Source of the DNA: Paraescarpia echinospica
Taxonomy: Eukaryota > Annelida > Polychaeta > Sabellida > Siboglinidae
Reading direction: 5' to 3'
Assembly: GCA_020002185.1 (NCBI GenBank)
Contig: CM034534.1
Coordinates: forward strand, 39,404,168 to 39,468,167
Length of the DNA stretch: 64,000 bases
Below, piece by piece: positions 1 to 18,869 of this stretch (position 1 is the first letter of the stretch; every line of letters starts with the position of its first letter). The notes under the pieces were generated by a model, which had not been told where the DNA came from, searched no databases, and saw nothing but the letters and a program-made list of their open reading frames with translations. Both the position numbers and the translations under genes were made by a program.

Positions 1-401
1 GCTTTGTTACTGTTGTAAATAAAACTGTTGTTACTTTCCCTTAACTTCTTTATGATTTCAATATACTTATCACGATGCGACCTTAGTCGTGGTTCATACG
101 TCTAAACTGCCCCTATAACAGAAACACTCTATCGAGATAATTGGCAGGTGGTGTTGGCCTTGAACTTTCAGTCCCCGTCTGTCATGTTGCACTGCCCGCT
201 GTATGTCATGCTGTGGATTCTACTGAACTTTGTCGTCGAGAGTCATCGTTTCTCCTCTAGACAACCATCATTGCTAATTGTCGTGAAGATCGATACGTGA
301 GCGGCGCACGGCAAGACAGACTGCCGAGTAATGAAACGAGGAGTAGTCGGCAAAGTCGCGGGATGACGAAACAGAACGAATGGCCCATGCGCAGGCGAGT
401 G
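1..401. other. Non-coding, nothing recognised
   Basis: No exon or repeat family recognised. It probably lies in the intron downstream of PDE exon 4, or beyond. Confidence 0.5.
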
Positions 402-563
402 ACGTAAAGAAGGCGAGTGGCGTAACGTAGACGAGGGCCGTAAAGTAGGCGAGGAACGTAAAGTAGGTGGAGGACGTAACGTAGGCAAGGGTCATAAAGT
501 AGGTGAGGGGCGCAGAGTAGGCGAGATACATAAAGTAGAGCGAGGGACGTAAAGTAAATGAGG
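402..563. repeat. 18-bp minisatellite, about 9 units
   Basis: Imperfect tandem units close to GTAAAGTAGGCGAGGAAC. Because 18 is divisible by 3, the minus strand stays open in all three frames and gives a false hexapeptide-repeat protein (LLYVPR-like). Confidence 0.85.
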
Positions 564-2353
564 AAATGGAGAAAACAAGGTTGTGGGAATGTTTTGATGA
601 GTAAATCATTGTGATAGGTAGCTGGATAACATGTAGGTGAATGTAAACGGGTTAATACCACACCTAAAATGATTAAATTTGTTTTTGTGGGTGCTGACTG
701 TGAAATGCTTAAAAAAGATTGGTGGAAACCGTAACTTAAGCATCCGTAACTTACGCAACCGTAATAAAATTATCTTGCTACTGGTTTAAGTTGTCACGTT
801 CGTAGTTTCCTTATCAACATGACCATTGGTTCAATATTTGTATTGTGATGTGTGTGTATTCGTGAATAATTGCGTAAATTACGCTGAAACCATAAAAAAG
901 TTGCCCAGCATTGAAGACGTGCACATATACATTGTTGCTGCTTATTATGCAACTATGGACGACAGCAAAAGTCAGTTTTCATCACAAGAACACAAACCCA
1001 TAGATAGGTATCGACATTCATTTTAGAGACGCCTGTATTGGCATTTATAAATGTCATATCGGTTATGGTCATTGTTTTCGTGCCGGTGGAGGCTTCCAAG
1101 GTTCGAAACGGTATCAAGAGTATTCCTACTATGGCACCATGACGTTTTTATCACTGTGCCACTGCATTTCAACAGACAGCTTCACAATACATCGATACAT
1201 TACTTTCTTTATGGACTCTTGTCACGAATTAGTAGCTGAACCATTAAATCTGACAGTAACCTTCGCAATGTTGTCCCCGTGAATGTGGCGGTATTCTCCT
1301 GTCGTACGTCACAGTATGTCTTTCTTGTGTTTGTGTTAAAAAATAATTAATTGTATTAATTTATTTTACAAAGGACACCAGCTTGTGGTTTCTTTTTGTT
1401 TCGGTAAACTGTGATCCATATATTGCGCGTGGCACTTTAAGCATGTTGCCGTTATATTCGCTATTTGAAGGTTAGCATTCAAACTGTTACGGACAAACCG
1501 GAAAGATCGATTTGCCACTACAGCGAATCATACTCCTTGCTTCATTCACGAATGCAATTATCCATGTGCAACAAATACCAAAAGACGAGATACAACCTGT
1601 ATATCGCACATGCTCATAACTTTAATAATGCTCCTGGGAAAGCTAGATTAAAACTCCACATGTACCACCACCGTCGTTTCTTGTGCATACATACGTTCAT
1701 CAGTTGACGTTAATGATAGACAACGCATGCATTCGAATACGTGTGTGTACGTATTTACGTGTGTATATGTGTACGTGTATTCTACACCGGTTGTCTATTG
1801 CTATATATTACCCCAGAAACACGTTTGGTCCAAGTTTCACTAAAATCTCTTCACGAAAAGGCTATCGGGGGAATTGCATTGGCGATTAACAAAAGGTAAA
1901 TTATTGTACTAATAATAAATCTGTCCTGATCACGGGAAATGTCACAGTACTAACAACTATATATAATAAAGTTGATCACATATCAAACCACATTAAGCCT
2001 TCACATAAGCCCATAATGAAACTAATATACACCAGAAGCAAATACATACACATACGCGCACGCACAAACGCACAAACACGCACAACACAAACACGCACAA
2101 TGTCCTCTGTGCCGAAGAGAGAATGAGAAAATGAAAACTACGACTGTTTCAATAATTTTTTTTTAACCCAGGTCATTCAACTCATTTCTTTACTTAGCTT
2201 TTCCTTATATTAATACTGCAACTATGTTACTACGAAGGGTGTTAGTTTTACCTAACATTATTCACCAATGTTGCTATTAATTACAGCGACTGCCTCGCGA
2301 CTGTCTCGATCCATTGCTTATTGAATGTTTGCCGAGGATCTACGCAAGATAAG
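564..2353. other. Non-coding, nothing recognised
   Basis: AT-rich sequence with short CA/CG-type simple repeats near 2040-2100. No domain-bearing frame seen on either strand. Confidence 0.5.
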
Positions 2354-2508
2354 CGTGTCCGACAGTTTGGAGTCGGATCACGTCAGCATAAATATGTTCA
2401 CGTACGATTTATGAGTTCGTCGCAGAAATCACTCGACACGCAACCGCGTGTTTTACATGATTACCGGCCTCCTATTGCCAATGCGAAGGAAGTCACTTCG
2501 TGAGATTG

Positions 2509-2509
<1 letters not shown>

Positions 2510-2539
<30 letters not shown>

Positions 2540-2563
2540 CTACGCCGGTCATCCCCACATTTG

Positions 2564-2629
<66 letters not shown>

Positions 2630-2633
2630 ATAA

Positions 2634-2683
<50 letters not shown>
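2510..2683. repeat. AT/TG microsatellite in copy A
   Basis: AT tracts at about 2510-2539 and 2568-2656 are followed by a TG tract to about 2683. The segment around 2545-2568 (catccccacatttgta) is inverted relative to 2683-2700, so the tract is flanked by a short inverted repeat. Confidence 0.9.
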
Positions 2684-3099
2684 ATACAAATGTGGGGGAT
2701 GAGCGGAATAAATAAAACAATAAATAGGCAACTATTTGATAACTGTTGGATATAGATGAGGTTGTCGTCTGCAATTATATGCGTGTCAAAAGAAACCATA
2801 GCAATTAAAAGTATAACTAAATGCAAAGATACGACTATGACCAACACTTAAAGGTTCTGTTGAAATCAAGAACAGGAGTGACCTGTTAATAGAACATTGC
2901 CGTGTCCGACAGTTTGGAGTCGGGTCACGTCAGCATAAATATGTTCACGTATGATTTATGAGTTTGTCGAAGAAATCACTCGACACGCTGCTCATCTCGT
3001 CGACTCAGTGACGTGACCACAGGATCTACCGCGTGTTTGACATGATTACTACCGGCCTCCTGTTGCCAATGCGACGGAAGTCACTTCGTGAGATTGTAG

Positions 3100-3213
<114 letters not shown>

Positions 3214-3432
3214 CATACAAATGTGGGGATGAGCGGGATAAATAAAACAATAAATAGGCAACTATTTGATAATTGTTGGAGATAGATGAGGTTGTTTACT
3301 GCAATTGTATGCGTGTTAAAAGAAACCATAGCAATTAAAAGTAAAACGAAATGCAAAGGCACGACAATGACCAACACTTAAAGGTTCTGTTGAAATCAAG
3401 AACAGGAGTGACCTGTTAAAATAGAACGTTGC

Positions 3433-5469
3433 CGAGTACTATATATAAATATAGATTAGAAACCGTTGAGGGCCGGTTGTGTGTACCCCGGAATGAAAGT
3501 ATTATTATGTCTTTGAGCAGAAGTATAAACATTCGTTCGTCACTGACGTTTACCAGCTAGAAGTCAAACTTACACTTGGATCAAATCCTGGAATAGGTGA
3601 TTAGTTACACAAGTAAAGTTACTCACAAGAAGTTGGAATTGCCTAGCTACGTTCTTCCAGCGTAATAGAAACCATTGTTTTTGTGAAACTCGCCAAAGTC
3701 TTAACATATACATACAACTGTCAACAACTATAACTTGTGTACCATTCAATTACTAGTGCTATAACTTTGGCTGCTAGAACGCCACTTGTCCGAGTAGATT
3801 AATCCATAGTCCAACAATAATTCGCATAACGCCTGCCCTTGTCCGATATCTGTCAATACTGTTTTTAAAACATTGACATTGCTGGTACGCGACTTCAATC
3901 TCAACGCCTTTCATCATAATTATGTCGAACATATAGAAAGCTGCACAAATATTGATAGAGTATCAGCTTGCGAACTGCGCCGTTGGTTTACAGCAGTTCT
4001 GTAGAAACAACTCATCCCGCTAATACGGACCAAATAATGCTGTCTATCGGTGATTTGTCAATATTGCAATATCTCCTGCAGCGTCGTTTGTTGACAAAGT
4101 AAAGCTGGTGTATGGAAAAGCCGTATAATTGTGTTGAGAACTAGATACCCACGACAAAAGTTTGTCAAATGATGTTGTCGTAGGATCCACTATATTGGAA
4201 ACGCAACGCAAAAATCGACATCATAATATATGGTATAGCAAATAAATAATGTTGGTCGTAGGCTGAAATGAAACATACGCCATGCACATTCAGGTATCAA
4301 TTCTAGATTTGTTTGCGTTGACTGAATTTCAACACACGCATAATGTCAGTAGCATATTACTTATGGCGTATATTGTGAAGATAGAGTTATCCTAGTACGT
4401 GAGAACTACTTAACTCCCTTTTGTGTGTAAGACTCCAAATGAGTGTAAACGACCTTTGCGCGTCACAACAGAAACACACCAACTCATGAATACTGAAAGA
4501 GGTATCGGAAGGTGAACAGGTGTCTAAAGGCCGTGTTTTGACCCATTATATCGATTTAATACGACTGAACAAGATTGCCAAACAAGGCAAACAACTCGAT
4601 GGCAAGTCGACAAGAAAGCCATTAGCTTTTCGAGAGACATAACATTGTCATTTTGTGTAACCCGTCTTTTCGAGATACTTGTAATAATAATAATATAAAT
4701 GTTGTTTTTAGGCAACACAATTTTCGCACTGGTTGTACGTATGCAATTATTAGATAACAAAAGCCATAGTTTACTAGACGATGCCACACCAACGAGAACT
4801 ATGTTGTGGAATGCTAAATACGTGGTACTGCATCCAAAACAATATTAATTCCAGTGATGATAACGCAAGCAATGGTAATTATATGCATGTAACTTTACGA
4901 TACTAATAATGATAAGATTGTGGGCAGAGCAAGACAAGGGATAAATCCCAAAAGTACATTCGACGGACGATCATAAGGTCCAGAGTTGGCTGTCGAATGT
5001 CCTCATAACCTTGTAAAACATGGCGATATATTAAAGACGAAACAAGCTAATAAAACTTGGGAGAAAGTGTCGACTGCAATCGTAGGAATTTAAGGGCATG
5101 CACTTTATTTTAATTGTGTATATATTGGTGCAGATGTACAGAAAATGCCCCTGAACACATATAATCGTAGTGCGTATTGAGGTTGCAGCGCGGGCAGACT
5201 CATCTCAAACAACACATAGATCGTCAAACTGCAGTTAAACAAACCGGATACGACACCGGATTATGCAAGTGACGGTTTAGTTGCACAGAAATACCGCAGT
5301 AATAGGACGGAAATGACGTTTTGGTTCACCGGAAATAGAGCATATAGTGCAACTGTGCAACGGAAGTGACACGTTAGGGGACGGAATTAACCCTTTACTG
5401 TTGCATAAACGACCAGCGTTAATGAGTAACGATGGCAACATAATTAAATTAAGTGCTTCAGATTTCAGT
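3433..5469. other. Non-coding, nothing recognised
   Basis: AT-rich. I looked for the next PDE exon (DPRFN-type GAF continuation) on the minus strand and did not find one. Confidence 0.5.
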
Positions 5470-5542
5470 CATTCGTTTTATCTTCTTTCTTTGACACAAG
5501 AAGAGACTCTTCTTTTGTGAAAGAAAGAACATAAAACGAATG
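5470..5542. repeat. Near-perfect 36-bp inverted repeat
   Basis: The left arm 5470-5505 (CATTCGTTTTAT...) pairs with the right arm 5507-5542 (...ATAAAACGAATG) with three mismatches and almost no loop. This could be a tiny foldback MITE or a template-switch product. Confidence 0.85.
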
Positions 5543-5868
5543 TCTACATCATAAAGCATATTGACTCTCTCGGTATTAAACTAGTGCCGCTGTTTTCAAC
5601 AGTAAACCGCCTCAAGCTGTCCTGGTTTGGCTTCACCACCCGTCACAACACCATTTCAAAAACGTGCACGGCACCCTAGAAGGCAAGGAAAATACTGGGA
5701 CGTTAGACAAAAACAAAATCATAGATTCTACACACACCGACACCGGTGCGCACCGCAGAAGGCAGACCAGGCTAACACAGACTGACAGTAGACACCTCTG
5801 CATCCCTCCAGGTCAAGGGATGTGAGAGTGACCGAAGCGACGTATGATTCCAGAGGAAGACCACTCAC

Positions 5869-13265
<7,397 letters not shown>

Positions 13266-13459
13266 GTCCGGGATATAACTGCGTTAGTTCCCTCAGCACG
13301 TATCCGCAATTCGTAACAGCCTACGTCCAACAGGCTGATGACCGGCGATACAAGAGCATCGGTGTGTCCATCGTGGGCGACCGAGGCCGAAGCCGTCACC
13401 TGTTGGTTGGCTCGGGCGGTGTGACCAGAGTCAACAAAATAGATATGCTCTAAACAGGT

Positions 13460-13842
13460 GAAGACACTTGAACAGTCGATGCGGGCAACTACCCGGGCAC
13501 ACTAAACGTCGTCACAATGGCGATCCTCGCGTCATTGTGACGTCACGCCATGTGCTGGAGTTTGATCTCAACTCGCCCTCCTCGCCCGGGTCGGCGGCGC
13601 GTTGTCCCTACGAGACCGTCGACCACCCGTCCGTCCGTGCGTCCAGGTACCGACTGAGGCCGGCGATGTTTCCGCGTGAATGCCGCACCGCGATCGATAA
13701 CCGAGCGAGCAGACTTCAGGTGAACGGCTCGACTGGCCAATGCAGGCGCGTCTTCTCACCTGTACGGCGTGGTGGATAACCTGCCGTCCCGTGTCGCTTG
13801 CTTCCGGCTTATTGTACACTTCTTGGAACCACAGGCCGTCCA
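13460..13842. promoter_or_regulatory. CpG-rich tract with CRE palindrome upstream of PDE exon 1
   Basis: This stretch is clearly richer in GC and CpG than its surroundings and lies 0.2-0.6 kb upstream of the PDE start codon. TGACGTCA at 13538-13545 is a perfect cAMP-response element. It sits inside a small inverted repeat (GTCACAATG ... CATTGTGAC). A promoter or 5' UTR for the minus-strand PDE is the simplest reading. Overlapping open frames on both strands follow from low stop frequency in GC-rich DNA. Confidence 0.5.
13538..13545. promoter_or_regulatory. CRE site TGACGTCA
   Basis: Exact palindromic CREB/ATF consensus, about 270 bp upstream of the PDE start codon. Chance occurrence is possible, but the location in the CpG-rich tract is favourable. 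Confidence 0.45.
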
Positions 13843-15449
13843 CAATCATCGACCCCTTAAAACTCCGTAATTGTTAAAAGCACCTGACATGTATGTCGTA
13901 GCCACGCAGCTAGTCGATGTGTGAAGCCATGTAACAATATTCCATTTATAAATATACATTGCTAAAACATCCCCACGCTATCATAATAATGGAACGACTG
14001 CAGGTGATATTGTCTTTGAGCTGTTCACAGCTGTGACGGTGTCAGCGACATCGACATAGGCGCGAAATCTCACTGATGTTACGTGTCAGTCACTGCTAAT
14101 GTGTACCGCATACAATTAGAGCTAAATTAAAATAGAGCCATGTGCGCTTTATAGGCCTACATATCTATTGTCAAACAAATTCAACATAACCGTGTACATT
14201 CTGTTGTCTCTGTGTGAATTCAACAAGCAAAATAAGAGCGCATTTCCACTGAGGATGTCTTGGTTGTTTTTCACACAACATAGTTGCCTTGGAAAACGAA
14301 TGTTAGACAACTATCGACATGATTCCGTCATACAAATAGTCTCGTCTATCAATTCCACCTGAGATGGCGCCAATGTAGTCTATTCTCGCCAGAATTTGTT
14401 TTCTTGATGTTTCCCAATTGAACGGGGTTTGTTTGCAAAGTGATTTCGCTGGCGCACAAGCCTCTCTGTCTTGCGCTCTATCTATCATCTCCTCCCTCCG
14501 CCGTCTCCCTCTCTCAGTCCGTCCGCCCGTCCGGTCTTCCCTCTCCTGTCTCGCTCCTCCCTCCCTCCCTCACACCCTCCCTCACACCCTCCCTCCTCTT
14601 CCTCCCAGTTTCTCTCCACCCTTTTCGTGTGTGCGCGTGGTTACATACGTACATGCGTACGTGAGTGTGTACCTGTGCCGTCGATTTCATTAAAAGCCAA
14701 GCGATATTAAAAATTATGATGTAGAATAGTAATCAAACACTCATTCGCTAGGTGGCATTTACTTAACTTTATCATTCCAAACAATCCGCTGTTGCACCAC
14801 GTTCGCGTTTAGCAGCGAATAACAATATGCGATATCGCATTTCCCTGCCACAACTTGATTACAAATAAAAAATACGGTGACGTGGTGGTACAAACGACAA
14901 ACTGACAACGCCTTTTTGTCTACGATGTTTCAACAGTGTACTTGGGTATCGTAACATACTAACAGTGCTTCAAACAAAAAACATACATTTTGCATATCTT
15001 TATATCAACTGGTATGCCCCTAGTGTTTATTAAGGTATCTTCTATTCCAGTTGCATAACTTTTGGTACAATTCGTGTGTATACTATTAGATTAGACGCGC
15101 AATATTGTTCGTTTTTGTTTGAAACCATGTTATGTTTACATACAAATCCACAGCTGAAATATCGCAAAAAAAACAATGGTGTTGCCAGGCATTCTAATCG
15201 TTTGTACTAATTTGTGGCAGGATGAAAACAGCAATTTTCACGCACGCGCGAACGTTGATGCGATATAGGGGATACGTAAGTAGTCATTATTAAGGTACCG
15301 GGCTGGTGTACACCTCCATTAAGGTTGTACAAGTCTGTTTCTAATAATAATTTAGGAGCGAAGCAATGTATTCACGTTGTGTTAGTGCTTCAAACTGACA
15401 GCAGGACTGGTATTCAAGATTTGTATGTCTCTGGACAATTCCTTGGGGA
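13843..15449. other. Intergenic; pyrimidine-rich patch
   Basis: Nothing gene-like. A strongly CT-rich stretch at about 14470-14630 contains CCCT and CCCTCACA repeats, which create false open frames. Confidence 0.5.
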
Positions 15450-15780
15450 TTCTGGTCAAAGAATCACCAGTGAAGAACTGCGCCCTAACAGATTCGACTT
15501 CGCTGGCAATACAGCGAGTAAAGAAACGGATATAGCTGGGAGTCTGGGACATGTGTGCCGAATGGATCCCGGCGAACTGCCCCAAAAGAGACAGTGTTGT
15601 CCCAAGGAAACATGGAGATTGACTAGGCAGAAGGATATGGCAGCGTATAACCCGACCTGGGACACCATCACCGGGCTAGCTGCATTCCGACAGCAGTGGC
15701 GTCCTCTAGTGGAAACATTATGTCCCATCTAAACCCTAAGAGAAACGAGTGAGTGAGGGAGTGAGGGAGTAAGTGAGAGA
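15450..15780 (+). mobile_element. LINE 3' fragment (RT C-terminus)
   Basis: An open frame ending at 15732 contains RITSEELRPN, LGHVCRMDPGELP and PKETWRLTRQKDM, the C-terminal linker of many endonuclease-type LINEs. It ends with WRPLVETLCPI. A short gap before PKETW suggests an internal deletion. A GTGA-type repeat tail follows at 15746-15780. Confidence 0.75.
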
Positions 15781-16650
15781 CATTTGTTGTTATTATTATT
15801 ATTACTACTACTAACATATGGGCAAGGCCAGCGAAAACGAGACATTTTCACTTGATCAACTGATCAAATTAAAAAAAAAAAAAGAGTTTAATTTGTTTAC
15901 ATTTTATTTGAAATATCACCTATTCTACGATGTATATTACTAAAACATGGTTTCAAAGTTGAATATTTGTATTTTTTCTGTTATCTTTAATATGAGTACT
16001 ATAAACGCCCACCGATTTACGTTACACAATGAATTACCTGCCCTTATTATTTTAAGAATTTACTTCCCCGATTTGATACACAGGTATATTTAGTTAGAGG
16101 ACCTACTAGTATTGGTAGAATGTCATTTACATGTTCATCATAATTTAGTGTTTGTTTATCTGACCAACTTTCATGCAAAAATGTTGTGCATTCTATCATT
16201 TTTGAGGAAATTCCACATATCAGGTTGTTCCGATGTCCATCACACGAAGACGAATGCAGCTGTGTTTGCACAAACCATTGATATGCCTAATGTAGAGGTT
16301 CCCAACATATCAGACAGCATTGTATTGACACATTGGAATGTACTGAAATATGTTGCTCCTTCAAACATGCGACATGTTTTCGTAACGAAAATCGGAAGAA
16401 AGTGGATAATAATAAACACGTCAAAAACACAACATTTGTTTACGAAATAATCAAAGTTACTGTATGTTATTTATTCGCTGTGAGATACAATTAAAAAATG
16501 AACAGGTCGCACTGCATATACCATCATGCTAACAAGTTATTTAATAATGTAACCATGAACATTGGTAATAAAATCTTGGTTTTCTTTCTTTGCACCCGTT
16601 CAAGTGAAGCGCTGACAATTGCTTTCTTCTGCTAACTGATGAGTGTGTTC
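15781..16650. other. Intergenic; triplet repeat, nothing else recognised
   Basis: ATT/ACT triplets lie at 15785-15813. GGGCAAGGCCAGCGAAAACG begins a 23-bp segment at 15820-15842 that recurs inverted at 18536-18558. An A-run lies near 15871. Confidence 0.5.
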
Positions 16651-16730
16651 TCCACCTCGTTAAGAAGGGCATGATGTTGCACGAGAATTTCCTTGATTTT
16701 CGTTACTTTCGTTGGAGTGAAGCCAGCATG

Positions 16731-17310
16731 TCATATGTCCTCATTTGTCTGATTTTTCGGACTCGATTCTTCAGCAGTTTCTCCTTCTCTGTCGATAATA
16801 GTTTCACCAGCATGTTTGGTGTTCTTTAGTCTCTGGACAGTTTTCTGTGAAGTTTTCAGCTTCCTTTCCACCAGTTTGTTTCTTTGCTCGAGTTCATCAA
16901 GTTTCACCTCTTGTTGGTGTATTGTCTTGTTTTGCATAGACACAATAGTGCTAGTGCGATTCGATCCTCTTCCTTGAATTTTGAAATGGCAATTTCACAG
17001 TAAGCGTTGTATTGGGCAGGATTGTTGTTGTGCTGCCGCATGGCCCGCCATTTTCTTCTGCCACCTGCCGAACTTCTGGTTGTGTAGCAGCACATGCTAA
17101 TGCCTTGAGCTTTCTCCGATATGTTTTGTCGTCGTCGCGTCCCTTTCTTCTCTTTTCCTGCAGTTTTGACATTGATATGTTGTGTCTTGGCACGTAATAT
17201 TTTAAAACACGATCTGTCTCCTTTCTTCCGTAATGTGGATCTGTTTTGTTTATATCTCTGTAAGCTCTCTGGCGTTCAGCTGATGTTTTTGCCATGGTTC
17301 CTACAAACAC
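16731..17310 (-). pseudogene. KTSAERQR-motif protein, possibly frameshifted
   Basis: One frame (16951-17310) begins MAKTSAERQRAYRDINK at 17295 and continues with basic segments (QEKRRKGRDDDKTYRRKLKA). Neighbouring frames continue with RRKWRAMRQH and a heptad-like coiled coil (QQEVKLDELEQRNKLVERKL) ending in a Glu-rich tail near 16731. Motifs of the K-T-x-A-E-R-Q-R type occur in repetitive, uncharacterised proteins of many invertebrates. The frame changes suggest decay, or a small intron I could not define. Function unknown. Confidence 0.5.
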
Positions 17311-18869
17311 AAACTAAATAATGCTTCAAAAACTGCACACGCATGTTCCGATAGCAGATAATAATGTTGTTAATCATGTCGTGCACTATTACATGGTTCT
17401 ATCAATCTAAAAATAACACATAAAGTAATTTATCGAAGTCGCACGTCGTGTATACGAATTTCGATTTACGTTACAATTTACGTTACGTGTTCTTTTCAGG
17501 TCCATTGAGCGGCACGTGTTCACATTTCATTCAATTTAATATCGCCCATCAAAGAATATGTACTCTAACACTAGAAATGCATAGCACATTTCTTATCGCT
17601 ATATTTCCTCCGTTAACCTGAGTGAGTTATGGTTCAAGTCTCCTATTAGTTTATAGTGGGTAAAAATCATAAGAGAAATTAAGAACCATTTATTCACACC
17701 AACATTACGACTAAGCTTACCTAGTCACTAAACCATGGACATGGTAAAATTGCAAGGCAGTTTGCTACGCGCTTATACAATTATTTGTCGGCGTAAACGA
17801 AAATGGTGTCACGTAACTGAGTGTAACATAAATTGGGCAAATGCACGACTCAAGCTCTCTACACTGTTTCAAGGAACGCCGGAGTGAATGTATACTGTGG
17901 TATTGGTAGTAACCTCTGTTGAATAACAGTGAAGCATTTCTTTTGGCATGCCCCTACATACTTTCTTCAGTATTGCCGTAACGTAAATCGAATCCTTAAA
18001 GTTGAAAACTAAAAATGTTAATAGGTTTGTTCTTTGACTGTAGCATTAATATAAAATCTGCAAATAATTGCGGTAGGTCATATATATATATATATATATT
18101 ATTATATTTCACTAACAGTTTGCAATTACGTGTGATGTGAATTTAAAGTTGGAGAACAATCAAGATTTCGGCGACAAGCTACTCAAGAGCACCGACACGT
18201 AATTTTGTACTGCAGATGATTTATTTATACCATAAAATAATTCTCACTTTGTATGAGATAAAGGAAACACACATGAGGCACTTTTATAATAAGTAGTTTA
18301 ATAATTTGAACAGCGGTTGTAGTCAGAGTGTTGCCGGCGACATGCGAAAACGCACACTTGTGCCGCGTGCATGTGTTCGTAATTCCGCAAATTTTACAGT
18401 TAGCTACATAAAACTATACATACTTTTAATCCTTATAATGTCTTCTAGCCAGTGAAGTCGGAAATGTGTATGCACTTTACATAGGCCCCTATAACAACCA
18501 CGAAAAAGGCCGGCGACAGCACTTTTACACAAATTTCTCGTTTTCGCTGGCCTTGCCCATACAGCACGCACAGGCACACACGCACGAAAGCACGCACACA
18601 CACACACACACATTATAGAACGTACATGGTATCATAGGAAAGGTTTAAGAAAAAATATGTGCAAGTAAATGTAAAAATAGATTAAGATTAAAAAGACCAG
18701 ATATATTATATAACTAAAATGCATGACATATTTTCTAGACTATTAAGATAATTAAATAAATATTTATAATATATTAAAATAAATTAATTAACATATATTG
18801 TACAATAAATAAATAAATTAATTAATTGTCGTTCTAAAGCACATTTCCTCAGTGGTGGTCTTCTACTGT
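17311..18869. other. Intergenic, AT-rich, nothing recognised
   Basis: Contains TA (18079-18101) and CA (18595-18612) microsatellites and a very AT-rich stretch at 18700-18830. Confidence 0.5.

Noticed and set aside
13468..13779. Plus-strand gene in the CpG-rich tract
   Set aside because: No domain, start context or splice support; more likely a low-stop GC-rich promoter region.
14418..14710. Ser/Pro-rich frames in three phases
   Set aside because: Caused by the CT-rich tract.
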